The notes beneath the pieces were generated by a model. It made no database searches. It was not told the DNA's origin and was given only the letters and a program-made list of their open reading frames with translations. A stretch of 64,000 bases of DNA from Catonia carolina (taxonomy: Eukaryota > Arthropoda > Insecta > Hemiptera > Achilidae), in contig JAQMRL010000006.1 in NCBI GenBank assembly GCA_035578175.1, positions 28,218,393-28,282,392 on the forward strand, given 5' to 3'. Made by a program: the position numbers and the translations under genes. The first letter of the stretch is position 1; the number at the start of each line of letters is the position of its first letter. Shown one piece after another: positions 11,566-22,349 of this stretch.

Positions 11566-12148
11566 CTTTCTCTTGCCTACCTGGCCGGCCGCATTGGCGT
11601 AGTTGGTAACGTGCTCGCTTCTCATCATGCGGTCTTGGGTTCCAATCCCATTCAGACACGGCATATTTTCATACGTTACAAAAATATCATTTTATCCTTC
11701 ACCGTCTGCATTAGCAGTAATTGAAGAACAGTCCGGACGTTAAACCAAACAAAACTCTTGCCTACCTATATGAATATAGAAAGGAAAGTATTGTTTTCGA
11801 ACTTTTCCGTTTTCTGTATGCCACTATGAAATCCGAATTCACTGACGGGGTTGCACGCTAGTTCATTTCTCCCACTCCTTGCCATACTGAAACTCTTGAG
11901 ACAGCCACACTTACGCACGCGTACACAGACACACGTCCTTCCAGTCTCACAGCATATTGTACTTTGTTACACGTTCTGTTTTATTTCATATTTTGATTGT
12001 TTTATTTTGCTATTACTACATTACTGTTAAGTTATATTTTTTAATTAAATTTTTTGCTATTTCTAGGGTACATTATACTATTACGTTATATTTTTTAATT
12101 ATTTACATTGGGAAGAGAAAGTCCTGTGAGTATTTCACACATACTTAT
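11566..12148 (-). repeat. REP-A-like short element with different interior
   Basis: Has the REP-A right end (ACTTTCTCTTGCC, ATATGAATATAGAAAGG) at 11566 and 11755 onward, and the REP-A left-end module (GGGAAGAGAAAGTCCTGTGAG, TTTCACAC) at about 12110-12148. The interior is not the usual body; 11799-11890 instead carries the segment called G below. Interrupted by SINE-D at 11583-11754. Confidence 0.7.
11583..11754 (+). repeat. SINE-D copy 1 (tRNA-headed), 172 bp
   Basis: Starts GGCCGGCCGCATTGGC, with A box TGGCGTAGTTGGTAACGTG, B-box-like GGTTCCAATCC and tail CGTTAAACCAAACAAAA. It is flanked by a perfect 13 bp duplication CTCTTGCCTACCT (11570-11582 and 11755-11767), showing retroposition into the end of a REP-A-like element. 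Acceptor stems do not pair, so it is not a tRNA gene. Confidence 0.93.
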
Positions 12149-12171
12149 TTAGTTGTCTCATCTTCTGGGAT

Positions 12172-12376
12172 TATGTAACAACCCCTTTTTCTGAAGGATC
12201 TCTGCAGAATCTTCCTCCGTCCAAATATTATTAAGTAACTACAAAATTCATGGCAGACTGTAAATTTTGCTAGTCATATTGACGCGATAGACGCAGGAGT
12301 GGGGGGAATTGTGTAACCCTTCAGGGAATTCGGATTTGATAGTGGCATACAGAAAACGGAAAAGACCCTTGTTTTC
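12172..12376 (+). repeat. Segment G, copy with coding-like peptide
   Basis: Homologous, inverted, to 38545-38745. The best frame gives CNPSGNSDL and VAYRKRKRP, nearly identical to the other copy (CNLSGNSDL, VAYRKRKRP), but stops and shifts break the rest. It joins REP-A right-end-like sequence at about 12375-12530. Probably a shared fragment of a larger, possibly coding, parent of the REP-A group; function unknown. Confidence 0.5.
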
Positions 12377-12576
12377 AAGTCGATTCTTCGATATAGAGTT
12401 TTCAGACTCGCTGAACGCAAAAATTCATGTTTTTAGCGAACGGTGTGTGTGTGTGTGTGAACGAAATATCTCAAGAGCGGAACATCGTACGAAGTTGAAA
12501 CTTGAAAGTTAAGTTAAGTACTACTACTACTAGACCATCAAACACAAATATTTTCATCAATATCTCTTTTTTTTTA

Positions 12577-12713
12577 GGTCATCAGCCGAAAGGCTGGTTT
12601 GAACCTCTAGAGGTTTTACTAAGTAAAATGAGGAGTGAGGTGGTTTACAGTTGCCTTCCTCACTGAATGGAAAAGTAAGCTTATCAGCATGCCGGGCCCT
12701 CTGAAAAGTACAT
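12577..12713 (-). repeat. SINE-B copy 3, 3' part
   Basis: Starts with the inverted tail AGGTCATCAGCCGAAAGGCT and runs to CTCTGAAAAGTACAT. The copy is split by a 2.9 kb TIR element and resumes at 15647. Confidence 0.9.
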
Positions 12714-13673
12714 GAATCGCTAAATGCAGAAAGGCCTCATCTCCATTCTACAGAATTTTTCAGGAGATGAAAAAAACTGTTTATTTTTTTATAAATGCAA
12801 GAGAAAAAATTGAAAAAAATTTATGAACCTAATACATACTATAGCTAAAATTTTGGCTATAAGAAAGTTCGAAAATAATTAACGTATTAGTTGCAGTGGC
12901 TGAAATTATTTCATGGAGATGAGGCCTTTCTACAATTAATAGTTTATTTCAATATTATACTCAACACTTTTTGTGCAAATATCCTTTAATATAACTCAAT
13001 GTTATATAATTAATGATATTTTTATTTATTAAAAACTACTTACAGGCCGGCAAGATCCAAATGAATTTCGAGTTGCGCAGAACAACTGAGTGAGAAAGAA
13101 ATATTTAGAAAGAGAGGGGTATATTGCTCTCCACACTTATCAGTGCGGAACAGCCTGCCTACAAAGTTCTGTGTGCTGTGACACACGTACACACACATTA
13201 TTGTTATATTTCTAGTTACAAACAGACTTAATTTTCTCTTGTACTATTACGCTCATAGTGCTGTTAATAAAATATTATGCTGTTATTTTAAATAAACACA
13301 CAATTACACTGTTTTAAATAAACTAACAGTGAACATGAGTTTTTCTCGCCGCCTCGGATAAAAAAAACTAACACTGAAACACTATTTTAAATAGTATACA
13401 CAATTACACTGTTTTAAATAAACTGGTTTTCGATAACGCATAAAAGAAAATCACGTCTTAAAGTATGTTAGGTACTATTCTAAAGAAACCGACTGGACTA
13501 CAAAACCGAAACACTACTTTTTTGACCCACTGTACGGATGTTCACTGTTTGGTGACTGGAAACGCACTGGCTCTGAAACCCCCCACTACTTCCTTTGCTA
13601 CTGCGCATACGCGACTCACATCTCATTTGGAATGAGTTGGCCTATAGTTATTATTATAAAGTCTATTTACTAA

Positions 13674-14365
13674 TTATTTTATGATTTTTAATTTACTAAA
13701 CTTCTGCTGCTTCTCTTCGGTGGATGATCGCTTTTCCGTAGGAAGATTATAAATTTCATCCCAAAAACGGCGTTCGTTTTCTGGTATTAACCTGTACAGT
13801 TTTTTAAGTTCATTCATCTTGCTTTCTAATATTGATATCTCAGCACAATATGCAGGCTCAGGTGGTAAATTCAACTGGGGAGCATTAGCTTTTTTTAAAT
13901 TAAAATTAAAACTTGGAGACGAAGGTTCCTGGTTCAAATCCTAGTAAAGGTAGTTACTTTTATACGGATTTGAATACTAGACAGTGGTTACCGGTGTACT
14001 TTGATGGTTGGGGTTCAATTAACCATACTCTCTCAGGAGTGGTTGACCTGAGTCTGTACAAGACTACACCTCATTTACACGTCATACACATCCTCATCTC
14101 ATTGGGTCATGGGGTTGCTTATTGTTCTAAATTGAACAGATTGCAACGAACACACATTAGGAATAAAAAAAAAATTAGAACTAACAAACCCATCAATAAA
14201 TTATGAAACAGTAACGATTCTTGGATGAGCATGATTAAATTCAAAATAATAATATTTTGACTAAAGATTTTTCTTTAGGTCCATTAGTGTTTCTTTGGTA
14301 CATTTCTATACGCCTAATTCCTTTCTTCCTTTTTACTGGAATTTCTTCATTACTTGAACTCATTT
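13674..14365 (-). pseudogene. Decayed transposase-like gene of element H
   Basis: A minus-strand start at about 14365 gives MSSSNEEIPVKRKKGIRRIE, then MYQRN, a polar basic N-terminus typical of many transposases. After a stop or shift the frame resumes (EFNHAHPRIVTVS, one stop, FIDGFVSSNFN). Past the SINE-C insertion it continues as FNLKKANAPQLNLPPEPAY, ESKMNELKKLYRLIPE and NERRFWDEIYNLPTE to a stop at 13674. The frame is continuous across SINE-C once that insert is removed. About 150 codons remain, far short of a transposase, so the catalytic middle is probably deleted. Assignment is inferred from position within TIRs and composition, not from a recognised domain. Confidence 0.55.
13913..14170 (+). 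repeat. SINE-C copy 2, 5'-truncated
   Basis: Begins inside the tRNA head (TTGGAGACGAAGG), keeps B box GGTTCAAATCC and the 3' body, and ends in a poly(A)-like tail. The flanking 11 bp duplication is AAAATTA(A/G)AAC (13902-13912 and 14171-14181). It interrupts the transposase-like frame of element H. Confidence 0.9.
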
Positions 14366-14368
14366 TTT

Positions 14369-15312
14369 ACTTTCTCTTGCCTATATGAATATATAGGAAG
14401 GAAAGTATTGTTTTCATGTCGATTTTTCGAAATCGAGTTTTCACCGGATCTATACGTTTTCAGACCCCCTGAACCCAAAAAACATGTTTTTAGCGATTGG
14501 TCTGTGTGTGTGTCTGTGTGTGTGGGTGTGTGTGTGTGAACAGAATATCTCAAGAACGGAACATCGTACGAACTTGAAACTTGAAACGTAAGTTACATAC
14601 CACTACCGGACGCGACACGAACATTTTCATCAAAATCGGTCAATCGGAAGTAGTAGTTTATTCGTATAATTTTTCAGTTTTTTGCGATTTTCTCAAAAAC
14701 TGGTCCTACATTTTTTTAAAAATCGCCTATTTTACTCAATTTTTTATTCTCTACAAGATAGGGTAGGCGCCATGTTTGCTGAAATTCTCGGTGAGGCTGT
14801 TTTCACGTAAAAACTTTGTTGTTTTAAGATTACGGCTTTAATATAAATTTTAGCGCAAAAACTTATATTATAAAAGTTGTAGAGAATTTAAAAACCTACA
14901 ACTTCTGTTTCAAACATTTTTTTGTATGACGCTTAGTTTAGCAGTAATTAGCGATTTTCTGATTTTTTCTCACGAAAACGTGTGAAAAATCGATTTTTTT
15001 AAGATTTTGGCCTTAGTATGCATTTTACGACAAAAGTGTATATAACCAAATTTATAGGAAATTTAAAGATCTACAACTTTTATTTAACGTATTTTTCTCT
15101 ACAGAGCCTAGTTTAGCGTGAAATAGTGATTTTCCGTATTTTTAAGCCAGACTGAGGTTGATTTTCATTTTGAGTGTTTCACTCATGATTAAAATAAGGT
15201 TATGTTTATGGAGGTTAGTTTTTTGTTTATTTCTAATATTTTATGACTAATGTTAAATTATATTGTAAATTATTTGCATTGGCAAGAGAAAGTTGTGTGA
15301 GTGTTTCACACC
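14369..15312 (-). repeat. REP-A copy 5, full length
   Basis: Complete inverted REP-A, about 944 bp, from ACTTTCTCTTGCCTATATG to GTGTTTCACACC. It lies just upstream of the transposase-like start in element H, with T-rich sequence on both sides. It contains a GT microsatellite at about 14500-14538. Confidence 0.92.
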
Positions 15313-15646
15313 AGATTTTTTCAATTTAAAAGCAATACTCTTTTAATAAAACAAGAATAGAAAAATCAAGCCACAAAGCACACTACTAACCACAAAGGAG
15401 CTAATATAACGAATCAGCTGTTCAGATCAGCTGATCTCAGTTAACTGCAGAAAGGTCGCATCTCCTGGATATGAGGCCCTTCTGCAATTAATGAAAATTT
15501 GTCAGTTAAATTATAACATTACTATTGAGTGTAGATGAGGCTTTTTTGTACAGAAATGTGTGTTTTCATATAAAGAAACAGACACATAAAATAAGTAATT
15601 TTTCAAAAAAATTGGATATGAGAGGCCTTTCTGCATTTAGCGATTC

Positions 15647-15896
15647 ACATATTTTCCACTCTGCAAATGACACCTTCACTTCATTCACCACAGGGTCTGG
15701 CTGTATAATGAAATTCATTACTTTCAGAGGAGAATACTCTGATTAGTATCTTTTACACCTCTACCTCTTCTGTTCTTAAACGATTCAGCCATTTAACTGG
15801 CTGACCATGTGATAGGAAACAGAACTATTTATTTTAGCCCTGCAATGAACAGATTGAGTGTAAATGATATGACACTCCACCTGTCTGTTATGGGCA
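15647..15896 (-). repeat. SINE-B copy 3, 5' part
   Basis: Continues the copy broken at 12713: ACATATTTTCCACTCTGC onward to the 5' end CCACCTGTCTGTTATGGGCA. Confidence 0.9.
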
Positions 15897-15897
15897 T

Positions 15898-16300
15898 CAT
15901 CAGTATCTATCAACTAGTTTATTCGTTCAATTTTTTAACTTTTTTGCAATTTTCTAAAAAACGTCTCACACAAATGTTTTTTTAAATCGCCTCAATTACT
16001 AAATTTTTGTATTCTATAAGATAAGCACCATGTATGCTAAATTTCTTGTGAAGTGTGTGCGTCGTAAAAAAAATGTTTTTTTTTTAATTCCGGCCTAAAT
16101 ATGTATATTCTAGAGCAAAAGTATAAATATAATTTAAGTTGTAAAACATTAAAAAACGGATAAATCTTATTTCAAAAAAATTTCAAAGCTTTGTTTAGTT
16201 TCAATTAATGATTTTCTGTATTTTTCATCAAAATGAATAAAAAGTGGGTTTTTTGATATTGGGGTCTTAGTATGCATTTAACAACACTATAAACGTAATA
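15898..16300 (-). repeat. REP-A internal fragment
   Basis: Diverged REP-A body (ACTTTTTTGCAATTTTCT, TAAATCGCCTCA, GCACCATGTATGCTAAATTTC). It ends abruptly where a second REP-A copy begins at an equivalent internal position. Confidence 0.75.
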
Positions 16301-16910
16301 AAAGTAAACGGCTCCTCCGATTTTTTTTTAAATCGCCTCATTTACTAAATTTTTTATGCTCTACAAGATAGGGTAGGCGCTATGTCTGCTGAAATTCTTG
16401 TGGAGATTTTTGCGTAAAAAATTGTTTTTTTTTAAGATTACGGCTATAGTATGCATTTTACCGAAAAAATGTATATACTAAAAGTTGTAGAATTTAAATT
16501 AGAAAATATTTTTTTACAACGCTTAGTTTAGCGGTAATTAGCGATTTTCTGTTTTTTTCTCACGAAAACGTTTAAAAAAATCGATTTATTTTAAGATTTC
16601 AGCCTTAGCATGCGTTTTAAAACAAAAGTGTCCATAATCAACTTTATAGGAAATTAAAAGATCTACAATTTTACATTTCTTTAAAGCATTTTTCTCTGCA
16701 GACCCTAATTTAGCGTGAAAGAGTGATTTTCCGTATTTTTAAGCCAAACTGAGGTTGATTTTCATTTTGCGTCTTTCACTCGTGATTAAAATTAGGTTAT
16801 GTTTATTGACGTTAGTTTTTTTGTTTATTTCTAATGTTTTATAATTAATTTTAGGTTATATTGTTCAGTATTTGCATTGGCAAGAGAAAGTTACATGAGT
16901 GTTTCACACC
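16301..16910 (-). repeat. REP-A copy 6, right part lost
   Basis: Runs from the TAAATCGCCTCATTTACTAA region to the left end GTGTTTCACACC. Together with the fragment upstream it looks like a partial tandem duplication of the body. Confidence 0.85.
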
Positions 16911-17815
16911 AGATTTTTACACTAAAGTTTATGTAAGCCTTTATTAACCAATTAAACATTTAGGTTATAATATTACTTTGTTATGGTACAGTGAATCAAA
17001 TTACAGTATTTAGCGAGTATGATAGTCCAAACTATTTGGTTATCAGAAGCGCTTTGGTCCCAATTAGTTCGGATAACTGACCCTCCATGGTAGTATTAAC
17101 AATTTTGTTCAGAATAATTAAATTTACAGAAAATAGCGAAACGTGTTTTACAAACAACTTTTCTTGAAGTTAGATTCCTCATTATGTAAAAAATTACAAT
17201 TCAAAATATATTTTAAACGTGAAAAGATTTAAATTATGTAAACCAACAATGTATAATAAAATTTTAAAATCTACACCAAAGTTATCACGTTACGAAAAGA
17301 TCTTTAGAAACGGAAAAAGGATATCCTCACCTGTCGATCATAAAGGAAATAATAGTTTACATCAACAAAACAAGACAGGTGTGGTCAAAATAGATACTTA
17401 AGTATTTTAATGGCCATGTCACCGCCTCTTCCGTTTCATTTTTGTCTTAGAAAATAATTTTCAATATATCTTTACGTTTAGTTTGATGGTTTTAACGATT
17501 TCAATCATAACGAAGAAAAGAAACAAGTCTAATAATTGAGGTGCCTCATAGTTAATCTGTCATTATTGGTGCGTGTATGCCAATCATTTTTTAGATAAAC
17601 ATGATGAGAGGATGCTGAAAATAATGTACCTGGAGATGCAAACCTATGTTTGTCAGCTCGAAACTTGACAGCGGTTTTTATGGTAAAATAATACGTATGA
17701 AAGTAATAAAATCGGTGTTTGGATTGTAGAATCTATATTAATTTAATCTTTTTTCTAAAGACACAAAATTGTTAAAATTTAGTCTTATGTTTTTACTTTC
17801 AAGCTACTTGTGGTA
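16911..17815. other. Spacer, no gene supported
   Basis: A 60-codon frame at 17219-17401 is Lys/Asn-rich and not recognised. Sequence near 17030-17090 (GGTTATCAG...GTTCGGATAACTG) is faintly like pogo/Tigger-type ends. Confidence 0.4.
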
Positions 17816-17819
17816 CCAT

Positions 17820-18285
17820 TAACAGGACACTGAATAACGGAGCTAGAACAGAGACAGTAGTGAAGTTCCACAAGGTAATGGCAGCCCCAGTCCTTCTTTA
17901 TAAAAGTGAGTCATGGGTTACCACAAAACGCCGAGAAAGTAGGATCCAAGCAGCTGAAATGAGGTTTTTAAGAAGGGTGAAGGGCTGATCGAGGGTGGAT
18001 CTAATACACAACGAGGAAAATAGATCTTAGTTGAAAATGAAAAAGTGGAGGAGTACCGGAATCAATGAGGCAACATTAGGAACGGATGCTAGAAGAGAGA
18101 ATACCTTTAAAAGTGACGGAATATGCTCCAGTTGGAAGAAGGGAGATGGGAAGACCTCGGAGAAGATGGCAGTAGTCGAGATGTACGGGCTGGAGTGTCT
18201 CGTGTTTGTGTAGACGTACAGGATGGTTTGTAAGTTCGGAACAGGCTTATGCCTAATCCTTGATAGTAAGAAGAAGAATAAGTTT
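17820..18285 (+). pseudogene. LINE-a reverse-transcriptase C-terminus, remnant
   Basis: Translation gives VMAAPVLLYKSESW, then RIQAAEMRFLRRVKG, the region just downstream of the RT core in many arthropod non-LTR elements (usual form A-P-V-xx-YGSE-W ... AEM-FLR). A stop follows RVKG and later frames are shifted. The element ends near a GAAGAAGAATAA-type simple tail (about 18268-18285). 5'-truncated and dead. The same family occurs at 25840-27098. Confidence 0.8.
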
Positions 18286-18420
18286 TTAATTTCGCTACTA
18301 AAACTTAAAAGTTATTAATAATAAAATATTTTAACAGGTCGGAATTTCAAGCATGTGGGATATGACATAACCTATAATTATGCTCACAATGTGCAAGTAA
18401 AGGTAATTAGATTTATAAAA

Positions 18421-18493
18421 TATGTCAAGTGGATCGTTAAATTATTTGCACTCGATCCAGGGGTATAAAAAATAGTTCTGTTTCTTATCATAT
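18421..18493 (+). repeat. SINE-B copy 4, 5' part
   Basis: Diverged 5' part (AAATTATTTGCACTCGATCC, AATAGTTCTGTTTCTTATCA), split by element T2 and resuming at 19342. Confidence 0.8.
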
Positions 18494-19341
18494 TAGTCCG
18501 TGGGCCAAATACCCCCGCACACCCCAACTTGTCATACATTGACGTGTTCATCTCAACCTCCTGATCGAGAATATTCAATGTTCCCAAAAAAAAAACTCCG
18601 GCGAAATCGACCAAAATGGCGATTAAAGATGGCCGCCAAGCGTTCCTGCATAAATTCGTTTATTTGATTATATCTTCCGTTCTAGTTAACGTACAGGCTT
18701 TTTATACACACCAAATTAAAGGTAAAGCGTTGCAAAACATTTTAAACACAAAACCTACACGATCAACATAATGGTCGATGCGACGTTGTGTAAAGAGCTA
18801 CTTAAGAAAAGCGCGCGAGACTTTCTGCCGCTGATACTTAAAGTGAGACTGTTCCATTACACGTTGCAGTATTATATCATGTAAGTAGTGTATTTAATAG
18901 TAAATTGAATAAACTACAAATTTTATTACGCTTATTTTTTTCAAAATATTACGCCGTTTTGGTGTTATTTAAATTTTAAACGAGTTCTAGGAGGATTTTT
19001 CGCAGATTTCAAATTTGATCGTACTTTTAAAACTCCAAGGTTTTGCAATTTAGAAACTGGTTTATGTGTTTAAAATGTTTGGCAACTCTTTACCATTAAT
19101 TTGGTGTGTATCAAAAGCCTATTACCGTACAGGTAATTAGAACGGAAGATATAATCAAATAAACGAATTTATGCAGGAACGCTTGGCGGCCATCTTTAAT
19201 CGCCATTTTGGTCGATTTCGCCAGAGTTTTTATTTTGGAAACATTGGATATTCCCAATCAGGAAATTGAAACGAACAAGTCTATGTATGACAAGTTGGGA
19301 TGTGGAGGGTTGCACGGTAACCCTATCTGGCCCACGGACTA
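18494..19341. mobile_element. TIR DNA transposon T2 (TAGTCCG ends), 848 bp
   Basis: Left end TAGTCCGTGGGCC and right end GGCCCACGGACTA. The arms pair for over 200 bp (18494-about 18740 against about 19090-19341), including ATGGCGATTAAAGATGGCCG on the left and its inverse on the right. It is flanked by TAT at 18491-18493 and 19342-19344; removing the element and one TAT restores SINE-B. No transposase is visible. The first seven bases match element T1, implying one superfamily. Confidence 0.9.
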
Positions 19342-19642
19342 TATCGTCAACCAATTAAATGACTGAAGTATTTAAGAACAGAAGAGGTAGAGAAGTTAAA
19401 TACATTAGTAAGAGTTATCTCTGTTAGAGTAATGAATTTCATTAAACAGGTAGACCCTGTGGTGATTGAAGTGAAGGTGTCATTTGCAGGGTGAAAAGTA
19501 GATGCTTTTCAGAGGGGCTGAAATGCTGATAAGCATACTTTTCCACTCAGTGAGGAAGGTACCTTTAAACCACCTCACTCCTCGTTTTTACTAAGTTAAC
19601 CTCTAGAGGTTCAACCTTTTCGGCTGATGACCTAAAGAACAA
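19342..19642 (+). repeat. SINE-B copy 4, 3' part
   Basis: Continues after T2 (CCAATTAAATGACTGAAG) to the tail TCGGCTGATGACCTAAAG. Confidence 0.85.
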
Positions 19643-19671
19643 TAGCTTTAATTATGAACACTTCTGTCGTA

Positions 19672-20062
19672 TGCCCATAACGGGCAGGTGGAGTGTTAAA
19701 TTAATTGCACTCGATCTGTTGGTTCCAGGGCTACAAAAATAGTTCTGTTTCTTATCGCATAGTCAGCAGATTATATGACTGAACTATTTGAGAACAGAAG
19801 AGGAAGAGGTGTAAAAGACACTAGTCAGTTAACTCCTCTGAGAGTAATGAATTTCACTATACAGCCAGACCCTATGGTGAACGAAGTGAAGGTATCTATT
19901 GCAGGGTGGAAAGTGGGTGCTTTTCGGAGGGCCTGGCATGCTGATAAGCATACTCTTTCAACTCAGTAAGGAAGGCATGGTAAACCACCTCACTCCTCGT
20001 GTTTACTTAGTAAAACCTCAGGAGGTTCAAACCAGACTTTCGGCTGTTGACCCAAAGAAGAT
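19672..20062 (+). repeat. SINE-B copy 5, near full length
   Basis: From TGCCCATAACGGGCAGGTGG to the tail TTCGGCTGTTGACCCAAAG. It carries an older-type 5' region (TTGCACTCGATCTGTTGGTTC). Confidence 0.92.
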
Positions 20063-20135
20063 AACTCTGACAGTGTTTTACCTCTTCTGTTCTGAAATGC
20101 TTCAGTCACATAATTGGCTGACCATATTATTTGCC
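20063..20135 (-). repeat. SINE-B inverted fragment
   Basis: ATAACTCTGACAGTGTTTTA...AATTGGCTGACCATA is SINE-B in reverse, directly abutting the tail of copy 5. Confidence 0.75.
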
Positions 20136-20720
20136 CTATATACTGATACAGGACAAGAGAACGTAAAAAATTATCAAATACTAATTAAAATTAATAAATA
20201 TTAATCATTTATTTGTTATAATGGATTTTCCTGGTAATGTTTAAAGAACTACAACTAAAATAATCTTAAGAAACCAAACCACTAATCAACTATAAGATAA
20301 GTTAAGTGATACTTAACCTACAAAAACTATTCTATAAAATTTGTACTGGTTATATCCACGTCGTAGATGGCGTTCGAAGATAACATATTTAGACAATAAC
20401 ATCAGAAAAATGATTAAAGGTATACAAATGGTGGCGGTACAGCTATTGAAGCAGCTAGAAAAGATCGATAGAGTCAAATAAATAACGGTAATATTTTTTT
20501 TATCGAGGCTATATCAAAATAACCCAGTTATGCGAGCGGATTAAATGCTGACCAAAGGGCATCCCGCGATGGCAATAAGAAAAAACTCTTGTATTGTACA
20601 TTATAAATATATTTATAAAAGCACATAAATTTATACAGTTGTAACTTTCACTTTGCTGTAAAATATGCTAAGAAACTGGCCGTTATTTTTACACTATATC
20701 TATTCTAGGAGTAAAAATCT
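20136..20720. other. AT-rich spacer
   Basis: No supported feature. Confidence 0.5.
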
Positions 20721-20917
20721 AGAGTGAAACATTCGCACGGCTTTCTCAGGCCAATTTAAACACGAAAACATTCTTTAATCATTAATAAACAACGTAAAAT
20801 AAAAATTCTGGTGTGAAACACTCACACAACATTCTCTTGCCATGTCAATATAACCTAACATTAGTAATAAAATATTAGAAATAAACAAAAAAACATAACC
20901 TTATTTAATCATGAGTA
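20721..20917 (+). repeat. REP-A end modules, two in tandem
   Basis: Module starts at about 20721 (diverged: AGAGTGAAACATTCGCACGG) and 20810 (GGTGTGAAACACTCACAC). The body is missing. Confidence 0.8.
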
Positions 20918-21043
20918 AATGCTTTTCTTGCCACCTTTACTTCATAAGTGAGTTTACGTTAAGTGTTGCAAAATACGTGAAGTTTTTTATCTTAAGTTTT
21001 GTCAGTGTCTTCCGACGCTCCGATTCGTCTCTGAAACTTTCTC

Positions 21044-21313
21044 TTAGTATTCGCTTCCCGAATCCGATGATACACTTTTCTGGCTTTTACCAGAAAGAAT
21101 AATCTGACGTAAAGAACCATCCATGTTTTGAAGTTCTAGGATGTTTCTGTTCTTGGTGAGGGTAAACCCTCGAGTAACTTCGGAAGTGATCCGAAGAGGT
21201 TTTTGATTCTGATTCGGTTCAACTGGGAAATTTCGTCTGTTCCCAGTGTTTATCCAGTTGCACCCGAGCGAAGTGAATTTAAAGACCAATTTCCCTTCTT
21301 GGAGGCCGACCAC
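21044..21313 (-). CDS. Unrecognised 89-codon open frame
   Basis: A minus-strand frame in a locally GC-richer block, with plausible composition (TRGFTLTKNRNILELQNMDG, then SGKSQKSVSSDSGSEY at the C-terminus). No family was recognised. The DNA also contains several short hairpins (GAGGGTAAACCCTC; TCTGGCTTTTACCAGA), so it may be an exon of an old element rather than a gene. No splice or promoter evidence. Confidence 0.2.
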   Translation of the reverse strand: MVGLQEGKLVFKFTSLGCNWINTGNRRNFPVEPNQNQKPLRITSEVTRGFTLTKNRNILELQNMDGSLRQIILSGKSQKSVSSDSGSEY

Positions 21314-21689
21314 TTTTTCGTGGTTGGGTTAGAGATGGTTGACGAAAATAAAATTTATTTATTGTAAAACAAAAAATAATTATAACCAATATTATACTTA
21401 TCTTTTGAAAGAAATAATTCTCGATATTATCCAGTAAATAGAAGAAGAGGCTCTTCACCTACTTCACTTGAAAAGCCGCAGCTGGTTATAGTCGTTGGCC
21501 ACTTATTCCATCCTCTATCCTCATAAAAATGCGTGATTTTACTCTTAAGAGATGTTAAAGAACATTAATTTGTCTATAAATGCATAATGTAATAAATTCA
21601 AATAATGATATTTTACTGAATCTTCAGCTAAGTACGAGGTGTGGCTATTAAATAACGAGACTGTCGTAAAAAATTTTGTTTTTATTTTA

Positions 21690-22345
21690 TACACAATCAC
21701 TTATTGTCACCTTTAATATACATTCCTTCTCTATCCCTACAACGCTCCATGAGAATTTTCCATCGTTAGAAACAGTGCTAGAAGTCATCTTCTGTCAGCT
21801 CCTTCAGAACACGTGCCGGTTTCTCATTTACAGCTTCCACATACTCAAATCTTGTCCCTTTTAATGCAGATTTCACCTTAGGGAACAGGTAGAAGTCACA
21901 TGGTGCAAGATATGGTGAATAAGGTGGATGTTCTAACACTGAGATGCTGTACATGGCTAGGAACCTCTTGACAGATAACGCGGAATGACCCGGCGCATTG
22001 TCTTGGAGAACCCATGATTTGTCCTACCACATTTCGAGGCGTTTTTTTCTTACTCTTTGACGTAGTTTAGAAAGTACTTCATGGTAGTAATATTGATTAA
22101 TTGTTTGACCTTCAGGAACCCAGTGAAGGTACACAATCCCATGGATATAAAAAAAAATCAGTCATCATTGCTTTAAATTTTGACTTGCTCATTCGAGCTT
22201 TTTTGGCTCTCGGTGAAGTTCAGCTTTTCCAGTGCATGGATTGGCGTTTCGTTTCCAGATCATAAGTAAAAACCACGTTTCATCACTTGTTATTATCGTT
22301 TCCAAAAATTTGGGTCATTTTCAGTCGCGTACAAAGTGTCAGTAC
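21690..22345 (-). pseudogene. Mariner transposase, C-terminal two-thirds, frameshifted
   Basis: DDE transposase of the Tc1/mariner superfamily. The minus-strand reading shows ITSDETWF (first catalytic Asp), WVPEGQTINQYYYHEVLSKL, LQDNAPGH (second Asp), YSPYLAPCDFYLFPK (third Asp), then KALKGTRFEY-like and ELTEDDF, ending MERCRDREG...GDNK. The spacing between second and third Asp is 34 residues, the mariner D34D signature. Frameshifts follow the first Asp and stops appear (for example after TEDDF), so it is inactive. The N-terminal DNA-binding region is missing. Confidence 0.92.
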
Positions 22346-22349
22346 AAAC

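Larger units (their letters stand above)
12714..15646 (-). mobile_element. TIR DNA transposon H, 2.93 kb, nested in SINE-B
   Basis: Ends GAATCGCTAAATGCAGAAAG (left) and its exact inverse (right) are flanked by the 4 bp duplication ACAT (12710-12713 and 15647-15650). The SINE-B consensus has one ACAT here. Motif GCAGAAAGGCCTCATCTCC and variants recur several times near both ends (about 12730, 12910 inverted, 15445-15480, 15535, 15625), like subterminal transposase-binding repeats. A broken transposase-like frame on the minus strand lies inside, with SINE-C and REP-A inserted later. A 4 bp duplication fits Sola, Chapaev or Ginger-type elements; the class is not proven. Confidence 0.88.

Noticed and set aside
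11583..11660. tRNA gene at the start of SINE-D
   Set aside because: A target duplication and a second copy with the same non-tRNA 3' body show it is a retroposon.
14369..15312. REP-A as a Helitron
   Set aside because: Its end hairpin is not followed by CTRR and the other end is not TC at an A|T site.
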